Assembly: GCA_021737945.1 (NCBI GenBank) | Contig: JAIPCX010000019.1 | Location: 1 to 58,269, forward strand | From: Polynucleobacter sp. | GTDB lineage: Bacteria > Pseudomonadota > Gammaproteobacteria > Burkholderiales > Burkholderiaceae_D | DNA: 58,269 bases | Direction of reading: 5' to 3' | Shown here: piece by piece, positions 24,892 through 34,275 of the stretch | Layout of the letters: each line of letters starts with the position of its first letter | Position numbering within the stretch: position 1 is the first letter of the stretch | Program-made: the position numbers and the translations under genes | Notes under the pieces: generated by a model | What the model was told of the DNA's origin: nothing | Databases searched by the model: none | The model's input: the letters and a program-made list of their open reading frames with translations, nothing else

Positions 24892-26367
24892 TTAGCGCAT
24901 GATGAATGGATTGCCGGGTGCGCCTTCTGCATACGATATCCACGTACTCTTTGTTTCAAGGTATTGATTGATGGATTCGATGCCGCTTTCACGACCTATG
25001 CCCGAATGCTTCATGCCGCCAAATGGCATCATGTAACTCACAGCGCGATATGTATTCACCCACACCGTACCGGCGCGTAGCGCTTTCGACATACGCACAG
25101 CGCGACCAATGTTTTCTGTCCACACACCCGCGGCCAAGCCATACACTGAATCATTACCTAGTCTGATCGCTTCTTCTTCATCGTCAAAGCCGATGATGGA
25201 CAACACAGGGCCAAAAACTTCTTCGCGTGCGATACGCATTTGGGGAGTTACATCAACGAAGATAGTCGGCTCAACGAATTGTCCACCAGGTAGATCAGGC
25301 GCAGCACTACCACCGAGTATGCAACGCGCTCCTTCTTTTTTTGCGATGTCTATGTAATCGAGGATTTTTTGATACTGCGCGGGGGTGGTGACAGGACCGA
25401 TATTCGTATCGGCCTCCATAGGATTACCTTTGCGAGCCGTCGCACCGAGTTCAGCTACCTTCTTAGTGAATGCTTCTTTGATTGAATTTTGTACTAACAA
25501 GCGTGAGCCAGCGATACAGGTTTGACCGGTCGCAGCAAAAATTCCTGAGACAACACCCGCTGCGGCTTTATCTAAATTACAGTCATCAAAAACGATGTTG
25601 GGTGATTTGCCACCTAATTCGAGGGTCACGCGCTTCATGGTTTTAGCCGCTTGTGCATAGATGCGCGCACCGGTGGCATCGGATCCAGTAAAGGTGATCT
25701 TTGCGACATCCGGATGATCAACTAATGCTGAACCAGCATCGGGGCCGTAACCCGCCACCACATTAAACACACCATCAGGAAAGCCTGCTTCTTTAGTGAG
25801 CGCTGCATACTCCAGCGTAGAAGCAGAAGTAAATTCAGAGGGTTTGATCACGACTGCACAACCAGCAGCAATCGCGGGTGCACATTTCCACGCAATGAAT
25901 AGTAGTGGTGAATTCCAAGCGGTGAGTGCGCCAACGACACCGACAGGCTCATGCCGAGTAAAGGCAAAGATATCGGGTTTATCGATAGGCATGACTGATC
26001 CTTCGACTTTGTCAGCCAGTCCACCGTAATAGCGCCACCATTCAGGGTGGTAGTTCATTTGACCACGCATCTCTGCAATCAACTTACCGTTGTCTTGTAC
26101 TTCGATTTCAGCCAGTCGTTCAGCATGTTTGGTAACCAAATCAGCTAAACGCAACATCATCTTGCCGCGTTCGGTCGCGGTCATTTTTGAGAACGGGCCT
26201 TCGGTCATGGCGCGTTTAGCGGCGGCCACGGCACGATCGACATCCTTGGCGCATCCCTGAGGAATTTTCGCCCAGGCTTTGCCCGTGTAGGGATTAATCG
26301 TATCCATCCACTGCTTGCCTATGGGCTCTACATACTGGCCGTCGATGAAGTGGTTATAGGTTTTCAT
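24892..26367 (-). CDS. NAD(P)-dependent aldehyde dehydrogenase
   Basis: A 491-residue aldehyde dehydrogenase that converts an aldehyde to its carboxylic acid. The catalytic residues are E250 in LELGGKSPN and C284 in GQTCIAGSR; the cofactor strand FTGSDATGARI precedes them. The C-terminal PFGGMKHSGIGRESG is standard. GGAG lies seven bases before the ATG. It is the middle gene of GMC oxidoreductase-aldehyde dehydrogenase-alcohol dehydrogenase, spaced 58 and 21 bp. The trio supports sequential alcohol to acid oxidation. The substrate range is unknown. Confidence 0.93.
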   Translation of the reverse strand: MKTYNHFIDGQYVEPIGKQWMDTINPYTGKAWAKIPQGCAKDVDRAVAAAKRAMTEGPFSKMTATERGKMMLRLADLVTKHAERLAEIEVQDNGKLIAEMRGQMNYHPEWWRYYGGLADKVEGSVMPIDKPDIFAFTRHEPVGVVGALTAWNSPLLFIAWKCAPAIAAGCAVVIKPSEFTSASTLEYAALTKEAGFPDGVFNVVAGYGPDAGSALVDHPDVAKITFTGSDATGARIYAQAAKTMKRVTLELGGKSPNIVFDDCNLDKAAAGVVSGIFAATGQTCIAGSRLLVQNSIKEAFTKKVAELGATARKGNPMEADTNIGPVTTPAQYQKILDYIDIAKKEGARCILGGSAAPDLPGGQFVEPTIFVDVTPQMRIAREEVFGPVLSIIGFDDEEEAIRLGNDSVYGLAAGVWTENIGRAVRMSKALRAGTVWVNTYRAVSYMMPFGGMKHSGIGRESGIESINQYLETKSTWISYAEGAPGNPFIMR

Positions 26368-26425
26368 GAGAGATCTCCGCCGTGTTTTTTAAAATCTGGG
26401 ATGTAATTAAATGGCTTTTATTTTG

Positions 26426-28027
26426 TTAATACGAATCTTGCGCGATCATTTCTGCCGCTTTATTGGCAATCATAATAACTGGCGCGTTGGTATTACCCGA
26501 TGGGATACGGGGCATGATGGAAGCATCAGCGATGCGTAAACCAACAATGCCTTTGACGCGCAAACGATCATCAACAACCGACATCGCATCATGTCCCATC
26601 TTACAGGTACCGACGGGGTGATACATGGAATGCACTTGCTGCCGTAGGTAGTCTGTCATTTCACTATCGGATTGGCAGAGTGGACCCGGCATTACTTCAG
26701 CGTTTAAGTGATCGCTGAATGGTGCTGTCTGAAATAATTTTCGCATCAAGCGAACGCCGGCAATCAGCGGTGCAATATCACGTTCATCTTTTAAAAGATT
26801 TAACTGAATCAGCGGCGCATCAGTAGACAAAGCTGAATTTAATTGAATGCTGCCGCGAGAAAACGGCTGCAATAAGCCGCAGGAGGCCGTGACAGCCGGT
26901 GTTTTTTCAGCGGTATACATGCCGTTTTTGCTGAGCATGCTGAATGGCCGCATTTGTATCTGCAAGTCGATCTGAGATCCATGAACGCCAGATCGCGTGA
27001 ATAAACCGACTTGCGCTGCAGCTGAATTCAGTAAGCCACGTCGAGTCAACAGATAACGCACTACGTGCGGCAGCATGCGCAACGGACTGGCGATGGTGCT
27101 GTTGATAGAAAACTCATCATCGACATTCACCAAACAATGGGCATACGGATGATCTTGTAAGTTGTAGCCAACACCAGGTAAGGCATGTGCTAGTCGTATA
27201 CCCAGTCGCTGTAGTTGGTCAGATTCACCGATACCAGACAACATGAGTAGTTGCGGCGAATTGATAGCGCCGGCTGACAGGATGACTTGATGCGTACCCA
27301 CTTCATGCACTACGCCATCGATAGTAAATCTCACACCCTTGACGTGTTTATTATCGAGCAGGATTTTTTCCGTCAAGGCGCCGGTTTGAACGGTGAGATT
27401 GCTGCGATGACGAATCGGTTTTAAAAAAGCGTCGGATGTCGATGAACGAATGCCATCTCGAATCATCAATTCTAGATATCCGACACCTTCTTGAGTAGCA
27501 CCATTGAAATCCTGAGTCGCTGGAATGTTATTGCTGATAGCCGACTGAATAAAAGCTTCGGAGGCTGTATGCGGTTCCATCACCGGTGATACATGCAATT
27601 CACCTTGTGCGCCATGAAACTCAGAGTCACCTAAAAAATGGGCTTCTGTTTGTTTGAAATGAGGCAGTACATCTTTCCATGCCCAACCTGCGTTACCGTC
27701 AGCATGCCAGCGATTATAGTCATCGGGAGTACCGCGCATATACACATGGCCATTGATACAGCTACTACCGCCGAGAATTTTCCCGCGTGGTGAAATCAAA
27801 CGACGATCATGTAAAGCAGGCTCGGGTTGAGTCACATAGCCCCAGCCGATACGAGGATTGGCAATGACGCGCGGAACACCCGCAGGAACTCGCGTCCACA
27901 GTGAGTGATTTTCAGGACCCGCTTCCAGCAGCAACACGCGGCAAGAAGATTTAGCCGACAGTCGGTTAGCCAGCACACAACCAGCGGAACCGGCGCCGAT
28001 AATCACGATGTCGTAATGACGGGTCAT
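26426..28027 (-). CDS. GMC family oxidoreductase (choline-dehydrogenase-like)
   Basis: A 533-residue flavoprotein of the glucose-methanol-choline family. The FAD Rossmann motif is IIGAGSAGCVLANRL; the first PROSITE block is GKILGGSSCINGHVYMRG; the second is GAINSPQLLMLSGIG. The C-terminal catalytic region VHSMYHPVGTCKMG has the active-site His, and NTNAPVIMIANKAAEMI ends the protein. It oxidises an alcohol and passes electrons to O2 or the respiratory chain. The ATG lacks a clear ribosome site. It heads the three-gene alcohol/aldehyde oxidation operon. Confidence 0.92.
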   Translation of the reverse strand: MTRHYDIVIIGAGSAGCVLANRLSAKSSCRVLLLEAGPENHSLWTRVPAGVPRVIANPRIGWGYVTQPEPALHDRRLISPRGKILGGSSCINGHVYMRGTPDDYNRWHADGNAGWAWKDVLPHFKQTEAHFLGDSEFHGAQGELHVSPVMEPHTASEAFIQSAISNNIPATQDFNGATQEGVGYLELMIRDGIRSSTSDAFLKPIRHRSNLTVQTGALTEKILLDNKHVKGVRFTIDGVVHEVGTHQVILSAGAINSPQLLMLSGIGESDQLQRLGIRLAHALPGVGYNLQDHPYAHCLVNVDDEFSINSTIASPLRMLPHVVRYLLTRRGLLNSAAAQVGLFTRSGVHGSQIDLQIQMRPFSMLSKNGMYTAEKTPAVTASCGLLQPFSRGSIQLNSALSTDAPLIQLNLLKDERDIAPLIAGVRLMRKLFQTAPFSDHLNAEVMPGPLCQSDSEMTDYLRQQVHSMYHPVGTCKMGHDAMSVVDDRLRVKGIVGLRIADASIMPRIPSGNTNAPVIMIANKAAEMIAQDSY

Positions 28028-28112
28028 GAAAGCACGTTAAAAAATACAGCGTGTGGATCGCCCCGCATTTTTTCATGCACGACAGATGCATGACTGAATG
28101 CTGGGCCTCCAT

Positions 28113-28144
28113 AAAAAAAATAAACGGCGATCACGAGGATCGCC
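28113..28144 (-). terminator. Rho-independent terminator after the orphan Liv-type binding protein
   Basis: On the minus strand a perfect seven-pair stem (28144-28138 with 28132-28126, loop of five) is followed by GTTTA and eight T residues. It lies about 80 bp after the binding-protein stop at 28223, and so separates that operon from the GMC gene. A second GC-rich hairpin (CCGGG/CCCGG, 28154-28169) lies just before it. Confidence 0.8.
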
Positions 28145-28222
28145 TGTAACGAACCGGGTGGGGGCCCGGCTCTCCCCACTGCACTGGCAAATTTAGGTTT
28201 TTACACCTTGCGCTGTTTATTA

Positions 28223-29437
28223 TTATTTCCAACTAGCGCATTTGCTCTCTTCTTTTGTTGTAAAAGCTTGGTCACCTGGAATACGTTCAATCAGCTTGAA
28301 GTAATCCCAGGTTTGTTTTGATTCTGAGGGTGTTTTAACTTGAACTAAATGCATGTCATGGACCATGCGGCCATCGGGACGGATGTACCCACCCTGGGCA
28401 AACATGTCATTGATCTTGGTGCTCTTTAAGTGAGCCAAGATTTTTTCTGGATTGTCAGTACCCGTTGCTTTAACCGCATTCAGATACGTCGTAATCGCAG
28501 AGTAGTCACCTGCATGACCGCTGTTAGGCATTTTTTTCACGCGTTCAAAATAACGTTTAGCCCAAGCGCGCGTCGCATCGCTAGTGTCCCAGTACCATGA
28601 GTCGGTCAGGAGCATTCCCTGCGTCTGTTGCAGACCTAGAGCGTGCACATCGCTCAGGTACATCAGCAGGGCAGCAATCTTCATGTTTTTCTTGAGGCCG
28701 AATTCATTCGCTGATTTGATGGCATTCACCAAATCATCTCCTGCATTTGCTAAACCAAGAATCTGCGCTTTCGATGCTTGGGCTTGCAAAATGAATGAGG
28801 AGAAATCCGACGCCCCAACCGGGTGTTTGGATGAGCCCAGCACATTGCCGCCGCTGGCTTTAACAACGCGAGTCGTATCGTTTTCCAGCGACGTACCGAA
28901 GGCATAGTCAGCGGTAATGAAATACCAACTCTTACCGCCTTGGCGTGATACGGCACCACCCGTACCTTTCGCTAATGCGACGGTATCGTAGGAGTAGTGA
29001 ATTGTGTAGGGGTTGCATTCTTCATTGGTCAGGCGCGATGTACCTGCGCCGACATTGATATAGACTTTTTTCTTGTCGACGGCGACTTTGGCTGTGGCTA
29101 GTGCAGCACCCGAATTGGCTCCACCGAGAATCATGTCCACGCCTTGTGCATCAAACCATTCACGTGCTTTACCAGCGGCGATGTCCGCTTTATTTAAATG
29201 GTCAGCGTAGATAAATTCGATTTTTTTACCATTCACTTTGCCACCGAAATCTTCGATCGCCATCTTGACTGCCTCAACACCACCCGAACCATCGGTGTCG
29301 GAGTAAGGCCCACTGATGTCAGTGATGAAGCCAATTTTTACAACATCCCCCGAGATTTCTGCCTGAGCAGTTGAGAATGCACCCAGAGCTAAGATACTGC
29401 AGGCACTAGCAATCATCGTTTTGAGCATGGGTTTCAT
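28223..29437 (-). CDS. Liv-type substrate-binding protein linked to a CoA-transferase
   Basis: A 404-residue periplasmic binding protein of the HAAT type. The signal peptide ends around FSTAQAEIS; the mature start VVKIGFITDISGPYSDTDG and DHLNKADIAAGKAREW are characteristic of the longer HAAT proteins found with acid or amide transport. I choose ATG 29437: GGAG sits six bases upstream of it but is directly adjacent to the alternative ATG 29443. It begins 12 bp after the CoA-transferase stop and ends at a terminator, so the two form a bicistronic operon. No permease gene is adjacent. Confidence 0.9.
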   Translation of the reverse strand: MKPMLKTMIASACSILALGAFSTAQAEISGDVVKIGFITDISGPYSDTDGSGGVEAVKMAIEDFGGKVNGKKIEFIYADHLNKADIAAGKAREWFDAQGVDMILGGANSGAALATAKVAVDKKKVYINVGAGTSRLTNEECNPYTIHYSYDTVALAKGTGGAVSRQGGKSWYFITADYAFGTSLENDTTRVVKASGGNVLGSSKHPVGASDFSSFILQAQASKAQILGLANAGDDLVNAIKSANEFGLKKNMKIAALLMYLSDVHALGLQQTQGMLLTDSWYWDTSDATRAWAKRYFERVKKMPNSGHAGDYSAITTYLNAVKATGTDNPEKILAHLKSTKINDMFAQGGYIRPDGRMVHDMHLVQVKTPSESKQTWDYFKLIERIPGDQAFTTKEESKCASWK

Positions 29438-29449
29438 ATTCATCTCCAG

Positions 29450-30682
29450 TTAGAGAACACCGGCGTCAATATGCTGACGCACTTGATCTGCTGAGAGCCC
29501 CAGCAATTCACCATAAACACGTTCGTTATCAGCGCCTAGCGCTCGGCCTGCGTGTTTGAAAACCGTGGGTGTTTCCGACATTTTTAACACGGGTGAGGGC
29601 AACACTAATTCGCCGATACGTTCATCTTGCACCGTCATCATATTTCCGCGTGCGGCATACTGAGGATCAGTAAAAATATCTTTAATTGAATAAATTTGTG
29701 CGCACGGTACTTCGCCGGTACCTGTTTGATTTAATACATCGGCTAACGACCGACTACCCACCCAATCAGCCACTAAACCATTCACGGTATGGCGATGCTC
29801 TACACGAATCGCGCTAGTTGGATACGTCTGTGCCAGCTCAGGTTTGCCCATCACGTTAGCGAGTCGTTCAAACATTTTGTCGCTGGTACAAGCGAGGGCC
29901 ACCCATTCACCCGACCCCGTTTGATAATGACTGTGCGGAACGACCGCATGCGTATCAGCACCCATACGTTCACGCACGTAACCGAACTTGGCATACGCAG
30001 GCACGATTTCATCGAGCAAGCGAAATACCGATTCATACAGACCGAGATCGATGAATTGGCCTATGCCTTGATTATCGCGTGCGCGTACAGCAGCGAGCAC
30101 ACCGATCGCTCCCCACATACCCGACGCATAATCAGCAACCGAAGTGGAGCCGGGTACGACGGGCGGGCCATCGGCTTCGCCTGATAAATAAGACAGTCCA
30201 CCAAAGGCATGCGCAATGCGCGCAAAGCCAGGGTCATGTCGTTTGGGGCCTGTTTGACCGTAGGCGCTAATGCGCAACATGATCAGCTTAGGATTAACGG
30301 CTTTGAGTGCTTCATAACCGATGCCCCATTTTTCTAAGGTGCCAGGGCGAAAATTTTCGAGCACGATGTCGGATTCAGCGACTAATTTTTTAAACAGTGC
30401 CGCGCCTTCAGGCTTACGAAAATCTAAGGTAATTGTTTGTTTATTGCGCGATTCACTCATCCAGACCAAGCTGTCGCCACATTCGGTTTGAGTGCCATAT
30501 TTGCGCAGTGAGTCTCCCGCGCCCGGCATTTCTACTTTGATGACTTCCGCACCCAGATCACCCAGTATGGTTCCGCAAAAAGGAGCTGCAATAAAGGTGG
30601 CAATGTCGAGGACGCGCAAACCACCAAGTGCGCTGGCAGGCAGCGATGGATGACTGGGTTTACTCGTTGACGCATCTGCCAT
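29450..30682 (-). CDS. Type III CoA-transferase (CaiB/BaiF family)
   Basis: A 410-residue CoA-transferase that moves CoA between carboxylic acids. GLRVLDIATFIAAPFCGTIL and LGDLGAEVIKVEMPGAGD are the N-terminal signatures, and the catalytic Asp is in the later GLYESVFRLLDE/ASGMWGAIG region typical of the family. I place the start at ATG 30682; ATG 30697 and a TTG at 30766 are in frame but extend into unconserved sequence. It heads an operon with a periplasmic binding protein and is divergent from a LysR gene, with an operator-like palindrome between. Together with the CitE-like lyase beyond the LysR gene, activation of a dicarboxylic acid is plausible. Confidence 0.9.
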   Translation of the reverse strand: MADASTSKPSHPSLPASALGGLRVLDIATFIAAPFCGTILGDLGAEVIKVEMPGAGDSLRKYGTQTECGDSLVWMSESRNKQTITLDFRKPEGAALFKKLVAESDIVLENFRPGTLEKWGIGYEALKAVNPKLIMLRISAYGQTGPKRHDPGFARIAHAFGGLSYLSGEADGPPVVPGSTSVADYASGMWGAIGVLAAVRARDNQGIGQFIDLGLYESVFRLLDEIVPAYAKFGYVRERMGADTHAVVPHSHYQTGSGEWVALACTSDKMFERLANVMGKPELAQTYPTSAIRVEHRHTVNGLVADWVGSRSLADVLNQTGTGEVPCAQIYSIKDIFTDPQYAARGNMMTVQDERIGELVLPSPVLKMSETPTVFKHAGRALGADNERVYGELLGLSADQVRQHIDAGVL

Positions 30683-30780
30683 GAGGAATATGTCCATTGA
30701 TGGTATTGACAGTCTTAGTGCTGCCTTAGTGAGCGAAACTTTAGGCGGTGCAAGCTGATTCGACAAACTACTTTATATTG

Positions 30781-30809
30781 TTGATTATGCAGATTTAGTG
30801 CATAGTCAA
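30781..30809. promoter_or_regulatory. Probable LysR operator between divergent genes
   Basis: Arms TTGATTATGCA (30781-30791) and TGCATAGTCAA (30799-30809) are inverted copies matching at 10 of 11 positions, separated by seven bases. The site lies midway between the CoA-transferase and LysR starts, where LysR-type proteins autoregulate and control the divergent target. The spacing gives T-N13-A rather than the textbook T-N11-A. Confidence 0.7.
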
Positions 30810-30885
30810 TCGGTGCCGGTCGATGTTAGCTTTAACAAAATATCGCCTTAACCTTATCGCAACGCTTACGTTATCTTTTGTCTTT

Positions 30886-31866
30886 ATGAAATCTGCTACC
30901 AGTGCGCTAGCGCACGTTAATCTCAAATTGCTACAAACATTTTTATTGGTCGGCGAGTTCGCTAGTTTTCGCATTGCAGCAGAAAAATCTTTTCGCTCAC
31001 AATCAGCTATCAGCGCACAAATTCGTCAGTTAGAAGATCAGTTGGGCGTGCCTTTGTTTCACCGCACAACTCGTAGCGTTCGTTTAACAGAAGAAGGTCT
31101 GCAGTTGCTTGAATGTGCGCAGCGTGCATTGCTGGAAGTTGACCAAGGTCTGCGCAAAATTCAAGAGTCAGCCGATATGCGCAAAGGTAAGGTATCCCTT
31201 TCCTGTTCGCCAACCATTGCCGAGACCCGACTAGCGCGGGTACTGGCGGCATTTGAGAGTGAGTATCCCGGGATTGAGGTATCTGTTAGGGAATTGGCAT
31301 CAGCGCCGATGTTTGAGACGGTGCGCAAGCGTGAAGTCGATTTTGGTGTGGGTCCGCAAATCGATACGTCTGAATTTCAGTTTGAGCCTTTAATGGACGA
31401 TCCGTTTTACGCTTTAGTACCGAAACGATTTTTAACGACAGATAAAAATACCATTTCACTTGCTGCCTTGACCCACATGCCTTTGTTGGTCCTCAATCAA
31501 GCGACTGCTATGCGTGGGATGTTAGAAGATGTGATGAAAGAGAAGCGCTTTCGTTTCACATCGCGCTATGAATTTACCCAAGCTCAAACACTGATTTCTA
31601 TGGCAAGTACCGGACTAGGAGCAGCGATTTTGCCCGCGGTTGCGCTACCGAAAAAAATAGATGCCGGGCTGTATGCGTTGAAGATTGTAAATCCATCGAT
31701 GACGCGACGAGTTTCTGTGGTGACCATGCGCGGACAATCGTTATCACCGGCTTCGCTACGTCTGGTGGAATTGCTAAAGCAGTTATTGCCGCTATCGGCG
31801 GATCAAAAAATTCCACGAAATGTGTTGAGTCATCGTTATCCGAGTCGCCGCGCATCCAATGGATGA
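30886..31866 (+). CDS. LysR family transcriptional regulator
   Basis: A 326-residue LysR-type activator. The N-terminal winged helix is clear: LLQTFLLVGEFASFRIAAEKS, SQSAISAQIRQLEDQLG, and LFHRTTRSVRLTEEG. The rest is a type II periplasmic-binding-like effector domain. I use ATG 30886; ATG 30823 is in frame but would add a hydrophobic stretch not usual in LysR proteins. It is flanked by the divergent CoA-transferase/binding-protein operon and the CitE-like lyase, which are its likely targets. The inducer is probably the acid taken up or its CoA ester, which is an inference. Confidence 0.9.
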   Translation: MKSATSALAHVNLKLLQTFLLVGEFASFRIAAEKSFRSQSAISAQIRQLEDQLGVPLFHRTTRSVRLTEEGLQLLECAQRALLEVDQGLRKIQESADMRKGKVSLSCSPTIAETRLARVLAAFESEYPGIEVSVRELASAPMFETVRKREVDFGVGPQIDTSEFQFEPLMDDPFYALVPKRFLTTDKNTISLAALTHMPLLVLNQATAMRGMLEDVMKEKRFRFTSRYEFTQAQTLISMASTGLGAAILPAVALPKKIDAGLYALKIVNPSMTRRVSVVTMRGQSLSPASLRLVELLKQLLPLSADQKIPRNVLSHRYPSRRASNG

Positions 31867-31871
31867 ATTCA

Positions 31872-31907
31872 ATTATTTAGTCAAAATGCATAATCGGCTG
31901 AATAATT
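31872..31907. promoter_or_regulatory. Inverted repeat with a LysR-like half-site upstream of the CitE-like gene
   Basis: AATTATTTAG and CTGAATAATT (31871-31880 and 31898-31907) pair at nine of ten positions. Inside the loop, at 31887-31895, TGCATAATC repeats the half-site of the divergent operator in reverse (GATTATGCA). It could be a second binding site of the same regulator, or an AT-rich terminator of the LysR gene. Confidence 0.4.
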
Positions 31908-31973
31908 TTATTGTCGAATGAGTGCCGACTGCCTATAGTAAAGCCCTGCAAACAATAACAAGAGGATATTCCC

Positions 31974-32933
31974 GTGAGCGCTACGATTATTCAACCTGCG
32001 ACTCCGCGCCGTCAGCGCTCTCAATTGGCTGTGCCAGCTTCGAATCCCCGATTCATAGAAAAAGCTGCGCAATCTACTGCCGATGTAATTTTTCTCGATC
32101 TCGAAGATGCCGTTGCACCCAGTGAAAAAGTCTCTGCACGTGCGAATGCGATTGCAGCGCTAAATGATATTGATTGGGGTAACAAGACCATACAGGTACG
32201 TATTAATGGTTTGGATACCGAGTACATGTATCGCGATGTGATTGATATCGTTGAAGCCTGCCCACGTTTAGATATGCTGTTGATACCGAAGGTGGGTGTG
32301 CCCGCTGATGTGTATATGGTTGATACCTTGGTGACTCAAATCGAGATGACTAAAAAACGTAGCAAGCGTTTAGGTTTTGATCTATTGATAGAAACCGCAT
32401 TGGGCATGTCGAATGTCGAAGCTATCGCCGCTAGCTCATCGCGCATAGAAGCGCTTAGCTTTGGAGTAGGCGACTATGGTGCGAGTACTCGCGCACGATC
32501 GACTTATATAGGTGGCAATGATCCTGACTACGGTGTGCTGACGCCACCAGATGCGCAAGGACAACGTGCATTTCATTCAGGTGATATGTGGCATTACGCG
32601 ATGTCGCGTATGTTAGTCGCTGCGCGTGCTTATGGTTTGCGACCCATTGATGGGCCGTTCGCTAATTTTTCTGATCCAAAGGAATATGAAGCGGTGGCGC
32701 GTCGTGCAGCTGCTTTAGGCTATGAAGGTAAATGGGCAATTCACCCTACACAAATCGAGATTGCGAATACCGTTTTTTCGCCAAGCGAAAAAGAAATTGC
32801 CTATGCCAAGCGAATCATGGAAGCGATGGCCGAGGCGCAGCGCGAAGGTCGTGGCGCGGTCAGTATGGATGGACGTTTGATTGATATCGCCAGCATTAAA
32901 ATGGCAGAAAATTTATTGTGCAAAATTGTTTAG
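31974..32933 (+). CDS. HpcH/HpaI (CitE-like) CoA-ester lyase
   Basis: A 319-residue TIM-barrel lyase of the CitE/malyl-CoA lyase group, which cleaves malyl-, methylmalyl- or citramalyl-CoA to acetyl-CoA or propionyl-CoA plus glyoxylate or pyruvate. RRQRSQLAVPASNPRFIEKA, then VIFLDLEDAVAPSEK with the metal-binding acid residues, and IQVRINGLDTEYMYRD are characteristic; IETALGMSNVEAIA and GYEGKWAIHPTQI complete the barrel. The start is GTG with AGAGGA seven bases upstream. It follows the LysR gene. A pathway of CoA-transferase plus CitE-like lyase would resemble itaconate or mesaconate degradation, but the hydratase step is not visible beside it. Confidence 0.88.
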   Translation: MSATIIQPATPRRQRSQLAVPASNPRFIEKAAQSTADVIFLDLEDAVAPSEKVSARANAIAALNDIDWGNKTIQVRINGLDTEYMYRDVIDIVEACPRLDMLLIPKVGVPADVYMVDTLVTQIEMTKKRSKRLGFDLLIETALGMSNVEAIAASSSRIEALSFGVGDYGASTRARSTYIGGNDPDYGVLTPPDAQGQRAFHSGDMWHYAMSRMLVAARAYGLRPIDGPFANFSDPKEYEAVARRAAALGYEGKWAIHPTQIEIANTVFSPSEKEIAYAKRIMEAMAEAQREGRGAVSMDGRLIDIASIKMAENLLCKIV

Positions 32934-32985
32934 TCTAATTTGGCCAAGTAAACGATATCTAAACCAGAATGAAAGCCCGTATAAA

Positions 32986-34224
32986 TCATGCCGGTGTCTT
33001 AGCATATGAACGAAAACCACCCGTGCGCCAGAGTAAAAAAGCAGCGATACTAAAGTTGAGTAAATTCCATAATATGCCATTAATGAACGCTGCTTGATAT
33101 GAGCCGGTAAGATCAAATACCTTGCCAGACATCCAGCCACCGAGGGCCATACCAAATAAGGTGGCAGTGAGTACTGATCCAACCCGTGCTCCGGCTTCTG
33201 ATGCAGGAAAATACTCGCGCACGATGATGGCGTATGAGGGCACAATCCCGCCTTGGAATAAACCGAACATGGCGGAAATCACATACAGCGATACCAACCC
33301 ATCAAATGGCAGAAATAAAAGTAACGCGATACCTTGTAATAACGACCCAAGTAGTAGCGTGCGCAATCCACCGATGCGATCACAAATCAGGCCTGAGATA
33401 AGCCGGCTAGCAATTCCAAATCCGAGCATCAGCGATAGCATTTCTGCGCCACGTGCAGCACCGAAACCCAGATCACTGCAATACGCCACAATATGAACCT
33501 GCGGCATAGACATCGCTACGCAGCATGAGAGTCCCGCTACACACAGCAGTAACTGCGCCTGATTCATACTCAAACCAAAAGGACGATCGGATTCATGTGC
33601 ACCGTGAATGCCAGGACTAGTCTCATTCAGTGGGGGACGCGGCTTCATGCGCAATGCTAGTAATGCAATCAGCAATCCGCAAATACAACCGAGTGTGATA
33701 TAGGTTTGACGCCAACCGAAATGTTCTAGACCCCACTGCATGACAGGTGGCCACACGGTACCAGCGACATAATTTCCGCTGGCGCAAATGGCGACCGCAA
33801 TACCACGACGTTTTTTCCACCACAGTGCAGTATCTGCGAGTAAAGGCGCAAAGCTGGCAGCACCACCTAATAGTCCTATGAGTCCATGAGCCATCGCCAA
33901 GCTGATGATATTGGATGATTGCGCTGCCCATAAAAATCCGATTAGGTTTCCGATAGCGCCGATGAGTAAAACTTTAAAAACGCCGAAGCGATCAGCCCAG
34001 CGTCCCATCAAAATACCGCCCAGCCCGAATGAAATCATCAGCACCGTATAAGGCAGTGAGGCGTCAGCGCGGGTGATGCCGAATTCTTTTTGTACTTCCG
34101 GGAGTAAGACGATGACGACATACATACCAACACTGCCCAAGGTCATGATGGCAAGTGCCGTCAGTAAGCGTCTAAACGCGTAAGCGGAGTCGATTAAGTC
34201 AGGGTGGCTGGGTGTATTTTGCAT
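32986..34224 (-). CDS. Major facilitator superfamily transporter
   Basis: A 412-residue inner-membrane protein with 12 predicted helices. The loop 2-3 motif appears as GRWADRFGVFKVLLIGAIG, and the matching ISGLICDRIGGLRTLLLGS in the second half marks the internal duplication. The N-terminal FGITRADASLPYTVLMISFG and TVWPPVMQWG resemble oxalate/formate-antiporter and monocarboxylate-type MFS proteins. It is the last gene of the minus-strand operon starting with the HisD-like gene (51 bp after the serine hydrolase). It likely imports the substrate of that operon, probably an organic acid. Confidence 0.87.
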   Translation of the reverse strand: MQNTPSHPDLIDSAYAFRRLLTALAIMTLGSVGMYVVIVLLPEVQKEFGITRADASLPYTVLMISFGLGGILMGRWADRFGVFKVLLIGAIGNLIGFLWAAQSSNIISLAMAHGLIGLLGGAASFAPLLADTALWWKKRRGIAVAICASGNYVAGTVWPPVMQWGLEHFGWRQTYITLGCICGLLIALLALRMKPRPPLNETSPGIHGAHESDRPFGLSMNQAQLLLCVAGLSCCVAMSMPQVHIVAYCSDLGFGAARGAEMLSLMLGFGIASRLISGLICDRIGGLRTLLLGSLLQGIALLLFLPFDGLVSLYVISAMFGLFQGGIVPSYAIIVREYFPASEAGARVGSVLTATLFGMALGGWMSGKVFDLTGSYQAAFINGILWNLLNFSIAAFLLWRTGGFRSYAKTPA

Positions 34225-34275
34225 ACGTCGGAGGATAGCATCACCCAGAAATCAGGCGCTTAGTTAGTATGAATA

